A DNA stretch of 42,445 nucleotides, taken from a virus. Positions 30,377-38,180 of the stretch are shown piece by piece. The stretch's first letter is position 1. Each line of letters opens with the position of its first letter. Where the stretch lies: positions 1-42,445 of the IMG/VR virus record IMGVR_UViG_3300047319_000093; one strand, written 5' to 3'. Below the pieces are notes generated by a model. That model worked only from the letters and a program-made list of their open reading frames with translations, was not told the origin of the DNA and did not search any database. The translations under genes and the position numbers were made by a program.

Positions 30377-30735
30377 GATTCCGGAATAGCATCAGGCAGT
30401 TCTTCGCCGAACTTCGACATCACGAAAAGCCTCATGCCAGCGATAAGCGGCGTCGGGCCATCTGCGCGCATTGAATCGTCGCGCCAGAGCGCACACCACT
30501 CGCCGCCTTCAGGAATCGGGCCATCGGTCGGCTCGTAGAACTTGCAGATGCCGAATCCCTCGCGCTCAAATATCGGGCCACCTAGCGCCCAGTCATGGGA
30601 TGGGTCGTAGCAGGCTGCCGGGTGAAACTGATCGATGCCCCGATCATCCGTCCACGCGGATGCGCCGCGCGTCCATCCGTTCGCCCGTGCCACCCAGTAG
30701 TCGAGCAGCGCGCCAGTCAATTCCGATGTCTTCAT
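30373..30735 (-). CDS. DUF2591 (NinX-like) protein, copy 1
   Basis: 120 residues. MKTSELTGALLDYWVARANGW is the DUF2591/NinX opening, followed by FHPAACYDPSHDWALGGPIF and ADGPTPLIAGMRLFVMSKFG, the conserved closing helix. Function unknown in any phage. This copy lies between portal and head-morphogenesis genes; a second copy is in the nin region (38834-39211). It overlaps the next gene by 4 bases. Confidence 0.8.
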   Translation of the reverse strand: MKTSELTGALLDYWVARANGWTRGASAWTDDRGIDQFHPAACYDPSHDWALGGPIFEREGFGICKFYEPTDGPIPEGGEWCALWRDDSMRADGPTPLIAGMRLFVMSKFGEELPDAIPES

Positions 30736-30768
30736 TCACTTCCCCAAAGATGAACCCTGAATAAGAGG

Positions 30769-30819
30769 CTGCGGCAACGGGCAGGGGAACCCGCGTTCGG
30801 ACGGCCATCCTAGCCGCAG
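30769..30819 (-). other. Structured RNA element upstream of DUF2591 copy 1
   Basis: CTGCGGC (30769-30775) pairs with GCCGCAG (30813-30819). Between them GGA/TCC (30799-30801 with 30808-30810) and CGGG/CCCG (30778-30781 with 30790-30793) can pair, giving a possible three-way junction. It is too short for a tRNA. It lies in the 93-base gap between the portal stop and DUF2591. Confidence 0.4.
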
Positions 30820-30828
30820 CACAACTTG

Positions 30829-32277
30829 CTACTTCTTACGCCAGCGTTTGAGCCAGTCCAGTGCGCTCGACGAATCCCCCGTCAGCTTCGACACATCAGG
30901 CAAGTCCATCTCGCCGGGTGGCGGGGCGTTTTTTTCCTGTTCTTCGGCTTCGGCAATCGTCTCGTCCGTGATCCCGCCAAACATGCCGGTGTTCGGTGCC
31001 GAGGCTTTCAGTTCCTTCATGCCATCGCTGATCTTCAGCAGGTTCGCATCTACCGCGGCGGTCACTGCTTCCACGGTCGACTTGGCGATCTCCGACTTTT
31101 CCTTCTCCGACATTTCCTGAAGATTGCGGAACTCGAATCCGAACTCATCGGGCAACGGCTTCCCGAGCGTCGACATGGACATGACCGACAGCAGGCGATG
31201 CAGCGGATTGCGTAGGCGCCGCTCCTGTTGCTGCTTGACCTTCTCATGCCACTGCTTCATTTCTCCTTCGCCAGTCGCGTTCAGACCGGTAGGAGACTGC
31301 CCAAACAAGCGGGTGAAAGGCATGCCGAGTGCGCCGCAGAGCTGCTGAGCAAACTGGGTGAGCATGTCGGACAAGCCGGAGAACGCGTAGGTATGCGCTT
31401 CAAACTTGTCTTTGGCGTCGACCAGCGTCATACCTTCGTTGGTCTGGGCCTCGCGCGTGTACTTGATCTGTGCGGTCAGGCCAGCAAGTGCGGGGCCGCC
31501 GGCCGCGATGATGTCGCGCAGCCCTTCAATCGTCATCGTGCGCAGATGGGCCTTGTAGATCAGTTGGCCGGCACCGACAGACGCGCTATCAAACGCAATC
31601 AGACGATCCCACATCGGCTCAAGAACCGACAGACCCCATCCATTCTCAGCAACACGCTGATAGAAGGGCAGATCCATGCCGTCTAGGCGGATCACGCGCG
31701 AGTAGTGAATCTTCGCTTTCGGGATAGCTGCGTAGTCGGCGATGACGTTGTAGTAGACGGGCTTGCCCATGTCGGGGCCGAACTCCGTCACGACGTCGCC
31801 AACAGGAGGCGATACCATCCATCGGTCGAGGATCAGCAGACCCTTAAACTGTCCTTTGGCGATCGTCTCGACGCGCAGGGGAGTGGCGAAGTCCTGCCCG
31901 TCGATCAGCATGACCGCAAGGCAGCCGCCGTACAAATTCGCCCACTTGCCGTCGTCGCACAGTGCATCCCAGATTGCCAGGCGCATCATGTCGCGGTCGA
32001 GCAGGGAAATGTCTTCCGGGTCGAGCCCGGTCATTTCAATGCCGCACCGGGTCATGTCTTCCGGCATGGCGTCGACTGCAGCGCGAACGACCCACGAGCC
32101 ACGATAAGCGGCCTCCAGGTTGATGCGGTTGCGGCTTTGATACGAGAGAGCGTACTGCGATGCGCTCGACTGGTTGTTGGTGCCCCAGCCAAGGCTCGCC
32201 GAAGCGTTCTGAAAACTGTCCGATGTACGGACTGCCACAGTCACGCCTGCCTTCTGGTTTCGACGTGACTTGGACAT
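30829..32277 (-). CDS. Portal protein (DUF1073)
   Basis: 482 residues. SYQSRNRINLEAAYRGSWVV and AVDAMPEDMTRCGIEMTG are the DUF1073 start, followed by KWANLYGGCLAVMLIDGQDF, IHYSRVIRLDGMDLPFYQRV and FTRLFGQSPTGLNATGEGEM. This ring protein at the capsid vertex passes DNA and binds terminase. It lies 21 bases after terL. Confidence 0.9.
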   Translation of the reverse strand: MSKSRRNQKAGVTVAVRTSDSFQNASASLGWGTNNQSSASQYALSYQSRNRINLEAAYRGSWVVRAAVDAMPEDMTRCGIEMTGLDPEDISLLDRDMMRLAIWDALCDDGKWANLYGGCLAVMLIDGQDFATPLRVETIAKGQFKGLLILDRWMVSPPVGDVVTEFGPDMGKPVYYNVIADYAAIPKAKIHYSRVIRLDGMDLPFYQRVAENGWGLSVLEPMWDRLIAFDSASVGAGQLIYKAHLRTMTIEGLRDIIAAGGPALAGLTAQIKYTREAQTNEGMTLVDAKDKFEAHTYAFSGLSDMLTQFAQQLCGALGMPFTRLFGQSPTGLNATGEGEMKQWHEKVKQQQERRLRNPLHRLLSVMSMSTLGKPLPDEFGFEFRNLQEMSEKEKSEIAKSTVEAVTAAVDANLLKISDGMKELKASAPNTGMFGGITDETIAEAEEQEKNAPPPGEMDLPDVSKLTGDSSSALDWLKRWRKK

Positions 32278-32298
32278 GCTTTGAGTGAATCCTATTGT

Positions 32299-33687
32299 TT
32301 ATCCGGCGAGCGCGGCCCATTGAGCCAAGCCGCCACCAATCAAATGCGAGAAGGCGCGCGAGAGAGAATCAATCTGATCGTCGAAGCTGCCGTTCGGGAA
32401 CATGCGCATCTCATCGATCAGCGCTGCGTTCCAGCTACCGCGGAGCATGACCACGTTGCCGACGTTCACCTGTGCGGCGAATGGCTCGGCGCGCGTTACC
32501 TTGTCGCCCGATTCTGGCGATGTTGTGACTGGATAGCCGACGAGCTCGCGCGTCAGGTAGAGAACCTGCGTCTTGCCAGCCTGCCCGGGGTCTTGCGGGA
32601 TGCTGATCTTCGTCGAGACGCCATCCTGCGAAGCGGTGGCGACCATTGCAGCGTCTCGTTCATCAGGGCCGACACGAAGCCTGACCATGTCGCCGATGAC
32701 AAAGCGGCCATCTGGCAGTCGGCCCAGCTTGCCGCCCGCAGTGAAGTCGCCGTCCGTCGTGCTCGCCAAGTCCCAACCGCGCACCCACTGGATATGACCG
32801 TAGGGCAGGGCGTCGATGACCTGTATCTGATCCGGCTTGAAGATGCCGCCTTCGGCCGGCGCCGGACGTTGCTGATATTGCCCAGCGAACGTATAGGGCG
32901 ATGCCGCTTCCATGCGGCGCAATTCTGCGACCGAGTGCTTCTCAGGCCATAGCGCCGTACCATCATCCTGCAGAGCAGGGAGACAGACATGCTCCCACTT
33001 CTCGCCGTTGCCGCCGGAGAGTAGCCAGCCAGCCAGATCACTCTCATGCAAGCGCTGCATGATGAGGATGATCGGAGTATCGGGCGAATTCTTCCGGGAT
33101 TCGAACGTGTTCTGAAACCAGTCGATGCCGTTCTGTCGGATCACATCGGAGCGTGCGTCATCCGCCTTCAATGGGTCGTCGATCAGCAGTGCGCCGCCAA
33201 AGCCTTCACGATGCTTACCGGCGCCATAGCCAGTGATCGTGCCTCCCGCGCCAACGGCGTACATTATGCCGCCGGCCGTCGTTCGCCATTCGTCTTTGGC
33301 TGAGCTATCGTCGCGCAGTGTGACTGCGGGAAAGATCGCGCGATACTCCGGCTCTTGCACTAGTCCGCGCACGTCCCACGACGAAGCAGCCGCCAGCCGG
33401 CCAGAGTACGACGTGTAGATGAATTCGCTATCAGGCGCATGCCCAAGAGTCCATCCGACGAAGTTCTTGACGATCTCTGTCTTGGAGTACCGCGGCGGGA
33501 TGTTGATGATGAGGCGCTTGCACTCACCACGAAACACCCGCATCAGTGCATCACAGACCGTCGCATGGTGCTGAGCCTGCTGCCAGGTGTAGCCGCGGCG
33601 GTTGACGAACATCCAGCGCGTGAACCAGAAAAGGTCAGCCATCGACAGCGAACGGTATGCGCGTCGCTCAGTGTCGGTGAATTCCAT
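32299..33687 (-). CDS. terL: Terminase large subunit
   Basis: 462 residues. ATPase: a Walker-A-like IPPRYSKTE at 63-71 and Walker B in GGALLIDDP. Nuclease part: WDLASTTDGDFTAGG (acid in GWD) and PQDPGQAGK with the following acids. It packages DNA into the prohead and cuts it. The small subunit gene is 4 bases upstream. The end of the protein overlaps no other gene. Confidence 0.93.
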   Translation of the reverse strand: MEFTDTERRAYRSLSMADLFWFTRWMFVNRRGYTWQQAQHHATVCDALMRVFRGECKRLIINIPPRYSKTEIVKNFVGWTLGHAPDSEFIYTSYSGRLAAASSWDVRGLVQEPEYRAIFPAVTLRDDSSAKDEWRTTAGGIMYAVGAGGTITGYGAGKHREGFGGALLIDDPLKADDARSDVIRQNGIDWFQNTFESRKNSPDTPIILIMQRLHESDLAGWLLSGGNGEKWEHVCLPALQDDGTALWPEKHSVAELRRMEAASPYTFAGQYQQRPAPAEGGIFKPDQIQVIDALPYGHIQWVRGWDLASTTDGDFTAGGKLGRLPDGRFVIGDMVRLRVGPDERDAAMVATASQDGVSTKISIPQDPGQAGKTQVLYLTRELVGYPVTTSPESGDKVTRAEPFAAQVNVGNVVMLRGSWNAALIDEMRMFPNGSFDDQIDSLSRAFSHLIGGGLAQWAALAG

Positions 33688-33691
33688 GACC

Positions 33692-34354
33692 TCAAACCTT
33701 CGGGGCGGCAGCGCTCTCCCTCAATACCTGCTGTATCTCCGCCAGTGTGGCCGGCGGTGCGTTGTTCACTACAACAGATGGCGCCGGGGGCGGCGGCGTT
33801 TCTTCAGCCAGCCCATAAGCCTCGCGCTCAAGTGTGATCAGCGTCTTCAGCGAATCCGCGAGTTTCTTCATGCCGTCGATGCGGCCAGGCGTTGATATGA
33901 CGCGCCGGTATGCCTCAAGCAACTTCGACTCAGCGTCGCTGCCAGTGTCGACGACCAATTCACCGAGCCGATCAAATAACTCAGGGCCGCCTGTCTGCGT
34001 TTCCACTTCGCCGAGCAACGACATCACCAGCGAGCGGGCGCGCGCAATATCTGATCTGTGAGCCAGTCGGACGTTAGCGATGACCTGCGCATTCGCATCG
34101 ACGATCGCCTTATCCGACAGGGCTGTTTCCGTGGAAACATCGTTGGAAACAGTCGCAGTGGAAACAAGCGCCTCAGCCTTGTCCTGTATGCGTTTGGACA
34201 GGTCTCGGACCCATCCGAACTTCTTCGCCCGCGTGTTGATGTACGTGTGCGAGATTTGGTGAGCGGCCGCTATCTCCCGAACCGACAATAGGCCGGCCCG
34301 GTAGTCAGCTTCAATGCGCTCCCAGTCCGGCGCGGCTTTCTTTGGCTGCGCCAT
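33692..34354 (-). CDS. terS: Terminase small subunit
   Basis: 220 residues. N-terminal helix-turn-helix: WERIEADYRAGLLSVREIAA, then ISHTYINTRAKKFGWVRDLS, as in DNA-binding small terminases. The middle is long helices; the end is Pro-rich and acidic. It recognises the packaging site and brings TerL. It is next to terL in the usual order. The HTH could also be read as a regulator, but context favours TerS. Confidence 0.85.
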   Translation of the reverse strand: MAQPKKAAPDWERIEADYRAGLLSVREIAAAHQISHTYINTRAKKFGWVRDLSKRIQDKAEALVSTATVSNDVSTETALSDKAIVDANAQVIANVRLAHRSDIARARSLVMSLLGEVETQTGGPELFDRLGELVVDTGSDAESKLLEAYRRVISTPGRIDGMKKLADSLKTLITLEREAYGLAEETPPPPAPSVVVNNAPPATLAEIQQVLRESAAAPKV

Positions 34355-34375
34355 GTCTAACCTTATGTGTTTTGC

Positions 34376-35542
34376 TTACGCCGCTTCAAACATCTCAGGA
34401 CATACGATCGTGCGCGCTACCTGTCCATACCGTTCGTGGTAGGTCACCAAGTTCGCGGCACGCTCAGAGATCCATCCACCGCGGGCAGAATGGGCGTCTC
34501 GAGCGGCGAGGGTGGGATGTTGCGTAACCGTCATGCCGGCGTATTCCTTCTCGTCGACATGGTGCCTATGGCCGCAATGTGCATATCGCTTTGCCGTCGC
34601 GCCCCAAACCTTGGGGAACTGGGCAGCGAATAGCATCGGCAACTGTTCGTTTGAGACCTTGTGACCGTGGTGAAACGCCAGCATCACTTCGCCGTGCTGG
34701 TGAACGTAGAACGGCAGCTCCGAGTCATTCACCGTCAGGCGTGGCTCGTTCTCATACAGCGCGGCGAACATGTGCCGAAGCCATAGCGAGCTCGCCTCAT
34801 CGTGGTTGCCCTCGCAAATGATCAGGTGCACCGTCGCGTGCTTAACGAGCGCATGGTCGATCAATCTGCGCAGTACACGGATCGCTGCTGCGACGATCTT
34901 GGAGAATCGGCCATCGGTATCTAGGACGTTCTTGTGTGCCGGCGTCAGGGGCAAAAGCCCATCGCTGTGCAGGAAGTCCCCTTGAATCGTCAAAACGCAT
35001 GTAGCGGCTTGCGGGGCGGATTCGACCATATGGACGAAACTCGCCAGAAGCAGGCTTTCAGCGATCTTTAGATCCCAATCCCCGCCGGTCTCTCGGCCCC
35101 AAGAAAGCTGGCCGAGGTGATAGTCAGTGAAAACGATAAGATTGCAAAGAGATGCGTCGACCTTGGCTGGACCTTGGGCAGGCTTCACCCGCGGCAACGT
35201 CTCCGCCATGGCAGCACACGCTTCACGGAAGATCTCCGCCTGCCGATCCTGGTCTATCTGATTCTTGACCCATTGACCGGTGAGAACGCCATCCTTGTTG
35301 AAATAGGACGATACGCCTTTGGTCAGAAAGCCATCTGGCGCGACCCGAGTCATATTGCACTCTGGCGCGTAGCCCATCCGCGCCGCTTTCTTCTTCAGCG
35401 AAGCCAGCGCATTGCCGACCGTACCGCGACTCAGGCCCAGCGACTCCGCCGCTTTACGCTCGGAGCCCAACCGGTCGACGGCTTCGATGAATTCGAGCTG
35501 CCGGGACGTGGCAAACTGGCGAAGTGTTTCGTCTATTGCCAC
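34376..35542 (-). CDS. HTH-metallophosphoesterase fusion
   Basis: 388 residues. Residues about 18-60 form a helix-turn-helix (RKAAESLGLSRGTVGNALAS). Residues 135-388 are a calcineurin-like phosphoesterase: TDYH (D140, H142), QGDF (D189), GNHDE (245-249), a HHGH pair and HCGHRHH. These are the metal ligands of nuclease/phosphodiesterase enzymes of the Mre11/phosphatase superfamily. It lies upstream of terS. Possible roles are DNA end processing, packaging-site control or cyclic nucleotide cleavage. The substrate is unknown. Confidence 0.85.
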   Translation of the reverse strand: MAIDETLRQFATSRQLEFIEAVDRLGSERKAAESLGLSRGTVGNALASLKKKAARMGYAPECNMTRVAPDGFLTKGVSSYFNKDGVLTGQWVKNQIDQDRQAEIFREACAAMAETLPRVKPAQGPAKVDASLCNLIVFTDYHLGQLSWGRETGGDWDLKIAESLLLASFVHMVESAPQAATCVLTIQGDFLHSDGLLPLTPAHKNVLDTDGRFSKIVAAAIRVLRRLIDHALVKHATVHLIICEGNHDEASSLWLRHMFAALYENEPRLTVNDSELPFYVHQHGEVMLAFHHGHKVSNEQLPMLFAAQFPKVWGATAKRYAHCGHRHHVDEKEYAGMTVTQHPTLAARDAHSARGGWISERAANLVTYHERYGQVARTIVCPEMFEAA

Positions 35543-35551
35543 GGTTTCCCC

Positions 35552-35773
35552 TCAAGAGTCTAGTTTTGGGCTGAATTCGCCACAGGTCACATCGGCCGCC
35601 ACCACTGGAAACGTGCTGCATTGGGTTTGCTCGCCAATGTCGTATGTCACGGTCGGGGGATAACGCCGGCAGTACCAGACTGCGTGATCCTGATCTTCTA
35701 CGAACCAGGCGTGGCGACAGGATTTACAGGTGCTCGTCGGCTCTTCGACCACCGCGATCTTTTTGCGAGCCAT
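35552..35773 (-). CDS. Small Cys-rich protein
   Basis: 73 residues from ATG 35773 (MARKKIAVVEEPTSTCKSC). CKSC, then WYCRRYPP, TQCSTFP and VTCGEF give five cysteines in a zinc-ribbon-like spread. The AGGCGG ribosome site follows the terminator 35785-35807. Family unknown; such proteins are common in phage early regions. Confidence 0.6.
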   Translation of the reverse strand: MARKKIAVVEEPTSTCKSCRHAWFVEDQDHAVWYCRRYPPTVTYDIGEQTQCSTFPVVAADVTCGEFSPKLDS

Positions 35774-35784
35774 CGAGCCGCCTG

Positions 35785-35807
35785 AATAAGAAAGCGCCCG
35801 AAGGCGC
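35785..35807 (-). terminator. Intrinsic terminator with UUCG tetraloop
   Basis: On the minus strand GCGCC-TTCG-GGCGC (35794-35807) is followed by TTTCTTATT. It ends about 12-20 bases before the ATG at 35773. Confidence 0.75.
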
Positions 35808-36146
35808 AATGTCGAAGGGGAGTCGACGATGAATTAGCGAGGATTACCGCGCTCGGTCCGCTTTCCCGTAGGCGTCTATCGACGTGCGCGACCGACTCTG
35901 TTTCACCCTCAAGGAAGGGCACTGGCATGCGGCTGCGCACAAAGCCACCAGTGCAAGTACTGTGCGCTTCCTTGAAGATGCCGCCGGGCCACATAATCAG
36001 CGTTTTCGCCGATCCATGGCGCACTCGGGCTACACCGCGGAGGGATACCACCCATGCCCGCGCCGAGCTTCGAGGCTAGTAACTGGTGCTCCGTCGCCCG
36101 TATGACAGAGTGCCGGGCCTACCGGCTGGCGGCGGAGCGGGGGCCA
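35808..36146. other. 338-base segment without a convincing gene, strongly folded
   Basis: No frame has a good ribosome site and full-length protein look. It holds inverted repeats: TCAAGGAAG/CTTCCTTGA (35909-35917 with 35967-35975), GCACTGG/CCAGTGC (35919-35925 with 35948-35954) and GCGCAC/GTGCGC (35935-35940 with 35962-35967). Short frames are open here (a 48-residue frame at 35909-36055 and a 23-residue frame coupled by TGATG to the 36147 stop), but none is supported. It may be a structured RNA, leader or packaging/regulatory DNA. Confidence 0.35.
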
Positions 36147-36584
36147 TCAGCGCACAAAAACTTCATCCGCCTTTTGGTAGCCGGTCAGCTCAGAGAAACC
36201 AAGATACCCAGCGTTGATTGGCATAACCGACAGGTCAATTGGCTTGAAATAGCCGTCCATCTGAATAGTGCACGCGCGTCGTCCGAGCGGCTTTATCTCG
36301 ACTTCGACCAGCTTTGCGCCCAATCCGTCCGCGATGTACTGCATGACCTCGCGGTAGTTGCGCTTCAGAGCTTCTTCCGACCAAGGCGCGGCGATCAGAT
36401 CAAGGTCGCGCTCCAGCGAGCCATGCACGCCGATGGCGTAGCCAATTTCTTTTGCTAACTCGCGAATGCGATCAAGCGGTGGCATCGCCGGATACTCCCA
36501 GCTAGCAGAAGGCTCAATGGTTTCGGCACCACACTTCCAGCACGATGCGCCGTTGCGCTGCGAATTGCACTGCGGACAATGCAT
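36147..36584 (-). CDS. Zinc-ribbon N-domain protein
   Basis: 145 residues from ATG 36584 (MHCPQCNSQRNGASCWKCG): CPQC and CWKC form a zinc ribbon, followed by a conserved domain IRELAKEIGYAIGVHGSLER, LKRNYREVMQYIADGLGAK, EIKPLGRRACTIQMDGYFK. Function unknown; the zinc ribbon suggests nucleic-acid or protein binding. The ORF extension upstream overlaps the microORF and is rejected. Confidence 0.7.
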   Translation of the reverse strand: MHCPQCNSQRNGASCWKCGAETIEPSASWEYPAMPPLDRIRELAKEIGYAIGVHGSLERDLDLIAAPWSEEALKRNYREVMQYIADGLGAKLVEVEIKPLGRRACTIQMDGYFKPIDLSVMPINAGYLGFSELTGYQKADEVFVR

Positions 36585-36586
36585 AG

Positions 36587-36697
36587 TCAATCCCCCAGCA
36601 GCATGTCGCACCACGCCGTCAACGCTTCAGCGCATGACAGATGCCAGCCGATTGCGATCATCGGCCCAAAGGTGAGCGTTTCCAGGAGACCAGTCAC
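36587..36697 (-). CDS. 36-residue hydrophobic small protein
   Basis: GTG 36697 overlaps the upstream stop (GTGA), and the stop lies 2 bases before the next ATG. The sequence is a short hydrophobic protein: LLETLTFGPMIAIGWHLSCA, then EALTAWCDMLLGD. Tight coupling to both neighbours supports it as a real small gene. Function unknown; possibly membrane-associated. Confidence 0.5.
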   Translation of the reverse strand: MTGLLETLTFGPMIAIGWHLSCAEALTAWCDMLLGD

Positions 36698-36927
36698 GCC
36701 AAGTTCCTCAGCGTGCCTCGGTGCGTGTCCATTACATTCCGAAGGGCCTCTGCCATCTTCTCTGCCGATGCGCCGGTCACGGATGGCGCGATAAGCACGC
36801 GAGCCGATGCCATCTTGCGCAATTGGTCCAGACGACCAACGAGCGAAGCCAACAGAGCCGCGTCCAGATTGCGGATGCGCTCAATGTCAGCTTCCAGGCT
36901 GTCGATCAAGTCGTTTGCTTCAGTCAT
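36694..36927 (-). CDS. Small helical protein
   Basis: 77 residues from ATG 36927. NDLIDSLEADIERIRNLDAA, then LVGRLDQLRKMASARVLIAP and AEKMAEALRNVMDTHRG look like a coiled coil. No family. Its stop overlaps the 36-residue gene start. Confidence 0.65.
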   Translation of the reverse strand: MTEANDLIDSLEADIERIRNLDAALLASLVGRLDQLRKMASARVLIAPSVTGASAEKMAEALRNVMDTHRGTLRNLA

Positions 36928-36992
36928 GGTTGAATTCTTGCCGGCTATTCCCCGGCGAGAGCGACATTGCATCGCAGCAGGAGGATTGCGGC

Positions 36993-37208
36993 TCACGAAT
37001 GGTCCGCGGCGGGAATCGGTAAATCGAAAAGAGATTCGGCGGCTTTGCGCGCCTCGCTCCACTCGCCACCCGTCTTTTTGGATCGCAGTGTGAGCGTAGG
37101 CCGCTTGTATTCTTGCTGGGCTTGTCGCTTCTCGCGCGCCTGCTTGGCCGCATAGACTTCCATCGGATCGCCGTACATGTGCGATTCGAGAGCGGTTGAG
37201 CGGGACAT
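36993..37208 (-). CDS. Small basic protein, first gene of the late operon
   Basis: 71 residues from ATG 37208 (MSRSTALESHMYGDPMEVY) and a basic helical middle (AAKQAREKRQAQQEYKRPTL). No good Shine-Dalgarno precedes it, so the start is uncertain; ATG 37178 or 37163 is possible. It follows the terminator 37223-37242 and is the first gene after the putative late promoter. Confidence 0.55.
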   Translation of the reverse strand: MSRSTALESHMYGDPMEVYAAKQAREKRQAQQEYKRPTLTLRSKKTGGEWSEARKAAESLFDLPIPAADHS

Positions 37209-37222
37209 GGCGGGCGGAAATG

Positions 37223-37242
37223 AAAAAGCCCCGCGCGGCTTT
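37223..37242 (-). terminator. Intrinsic terminator (tR'-like)
   Basis: On the minus strand AAAGCC-GCGCGG-GGCTTT (37225-37242) is followed by a T-run. It lies about 155 bases downstream of the putative late promoter, with no gene between, like lambda tR'. Confidence 0.65.
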
Positions 37243-37403
37243 CGACCGGGCAGGGCTTGGAGAATTTTTGAGCGAACGATCCCATCAAACATCTTTGGGA
37301 GCGTTATATGTCGAGGGCGTCTGCTGGTTTCCGGGGACTTGCGGCTGTCTGCGCTATCCGATTCCGGCTCGGGCTAAACGTCATTTACTTGCTCTAAGGC
37401 CAC

Positions 37404-37432
37404 AGTGTACGAAAGAACGCAAGGGTTTACAA
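37404..37432 (-). promoter_or_regulatory. Putative late promoter (pR'-like)
   Basis: On the minus strand TTGTAA (37427-37432), 17 bases, TACACT (37404-37409). The spacing is ideal and the region is AT-rich. It reads into a gene-free leader of about 155 bases, a terminator and then the late operon. It lies downstream of a Q-like gene, as pR' lies downstream of Q in lambda. Confidence 0.6.
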
Positions 37433-37451
37433 CTCTATTTGAAAAATAATT

Positions 37452-38180
37452 TCAGGCTGCCCAATCTAACTTCTTTGGCGCGGCCGGAGTCGTCTCAAGC
37501 GTCGCCAAATCGATGAAGGTGAAATAGCCTTCACGGAACACGGCGCCAGTGTCGATGTGGTAGACGTTGCCAAGGACGGCGGGGCGCTTCAGTGGTGTGT
37601 GACCGACGATCACTGCGCGAACGTCTGGGACGCCCGTCGAATCTTCGGACTGAATGCGCATCCGATCCCATAGGCAATGGTTTGTGATCGCCTTCAGCTT
37701 ATTGTTGCTCGTGACCCGCGAGAACTTGTCGACCATCTCTGCCCAGGTTTCGCCTGCCACGTCCGCATGAACGATGCCGATCAGACCGCCGGCCGTTTCA
37801 ACTTCGATGGCGTAGGGTAGGGCGGCCAGTTCGAGAGCGTATTCACCCTGTTCCGCCGGGGTCTTACCAATCAGCCATGCGCCACCGTTAGCGGCGTAGT
37901 GATATGCGTCGCGGTTGCCGGGTGTGACATAGCGGATCGCCATGTCTTCATGATTGCCCTGCACAGCGTGAAACCATGGCTTGGCGATCCACTCAAGCGC
38001 CAGCTCCGAATCGGGCCCGCGATCGACTAGGTCACCAACGCTGAACAGGCGATCGACTGACGGATCAAAGCCGATGCCATCCAGTTCGGTTTGCAGAAGG
38101 CGGAACATGCCGTGAATGTCCCCCACGGCGAAATCGCGTCCGGCCGCATTGCGTGCGTAGTGATGAACGAATGCATTCAT
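37452..38180 (-). CDS. Ser/Thr phosphatase (lambda PP/NinI-like)
   Basis: 242 residues. GDIHG at 20-24, GDLVDRG from 49, GNHED from 75, later LIGIVHAD and VIVGHTP, the full metallophosphatase motif set of lambda NinI. In lambda it removes phosphate from Ser/Thr/Tyr proteins; its role in infection is unclear. It overlaps the Q-like stop (ATGA) and ends before the late promoter. Confidence 0.9.
   Translation of the reverse strand: MNAFVHHYARNAAGRDFAVGDIHGMFRLLQTELDGIGFDPSVDRLFSVGDLVDRGPDSELALEWIAKPWFHAVQGNHEDMAIRYVTPGNRDAYHYAANGGAWLIGKTPAEQGEYALELAALPYAIEVETAGGLIGIVHADVAGETWAEMVDKFSRVTSNNKLKAITNHCLWDRMRIQSEDSTGVPDVRAVIVGHTPLKRPAVLGNVYHIDTGAVFREGYFTFIDLATLETTPAAPKKLDWAA

Noticed and set aside
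30769-30819. tRNA-like structure
   Set aside because: Only 51 bases, no T-loop and no CCA end. Kept as a structured element, not as a tRNA.
35698-36051. 117-residue minus-strand open frame
   Set aside because: It runs through the terminator 35785-35807 and into the start of the next gene in another frame.
35909-36055. 48-residue minus-strand frame, and a nearby frame with a lipobox-like LCAAAC
   Set aside because: No ribosome site. The lipobox frame has no ATG start. The open frames fit a structured RNA or chance.
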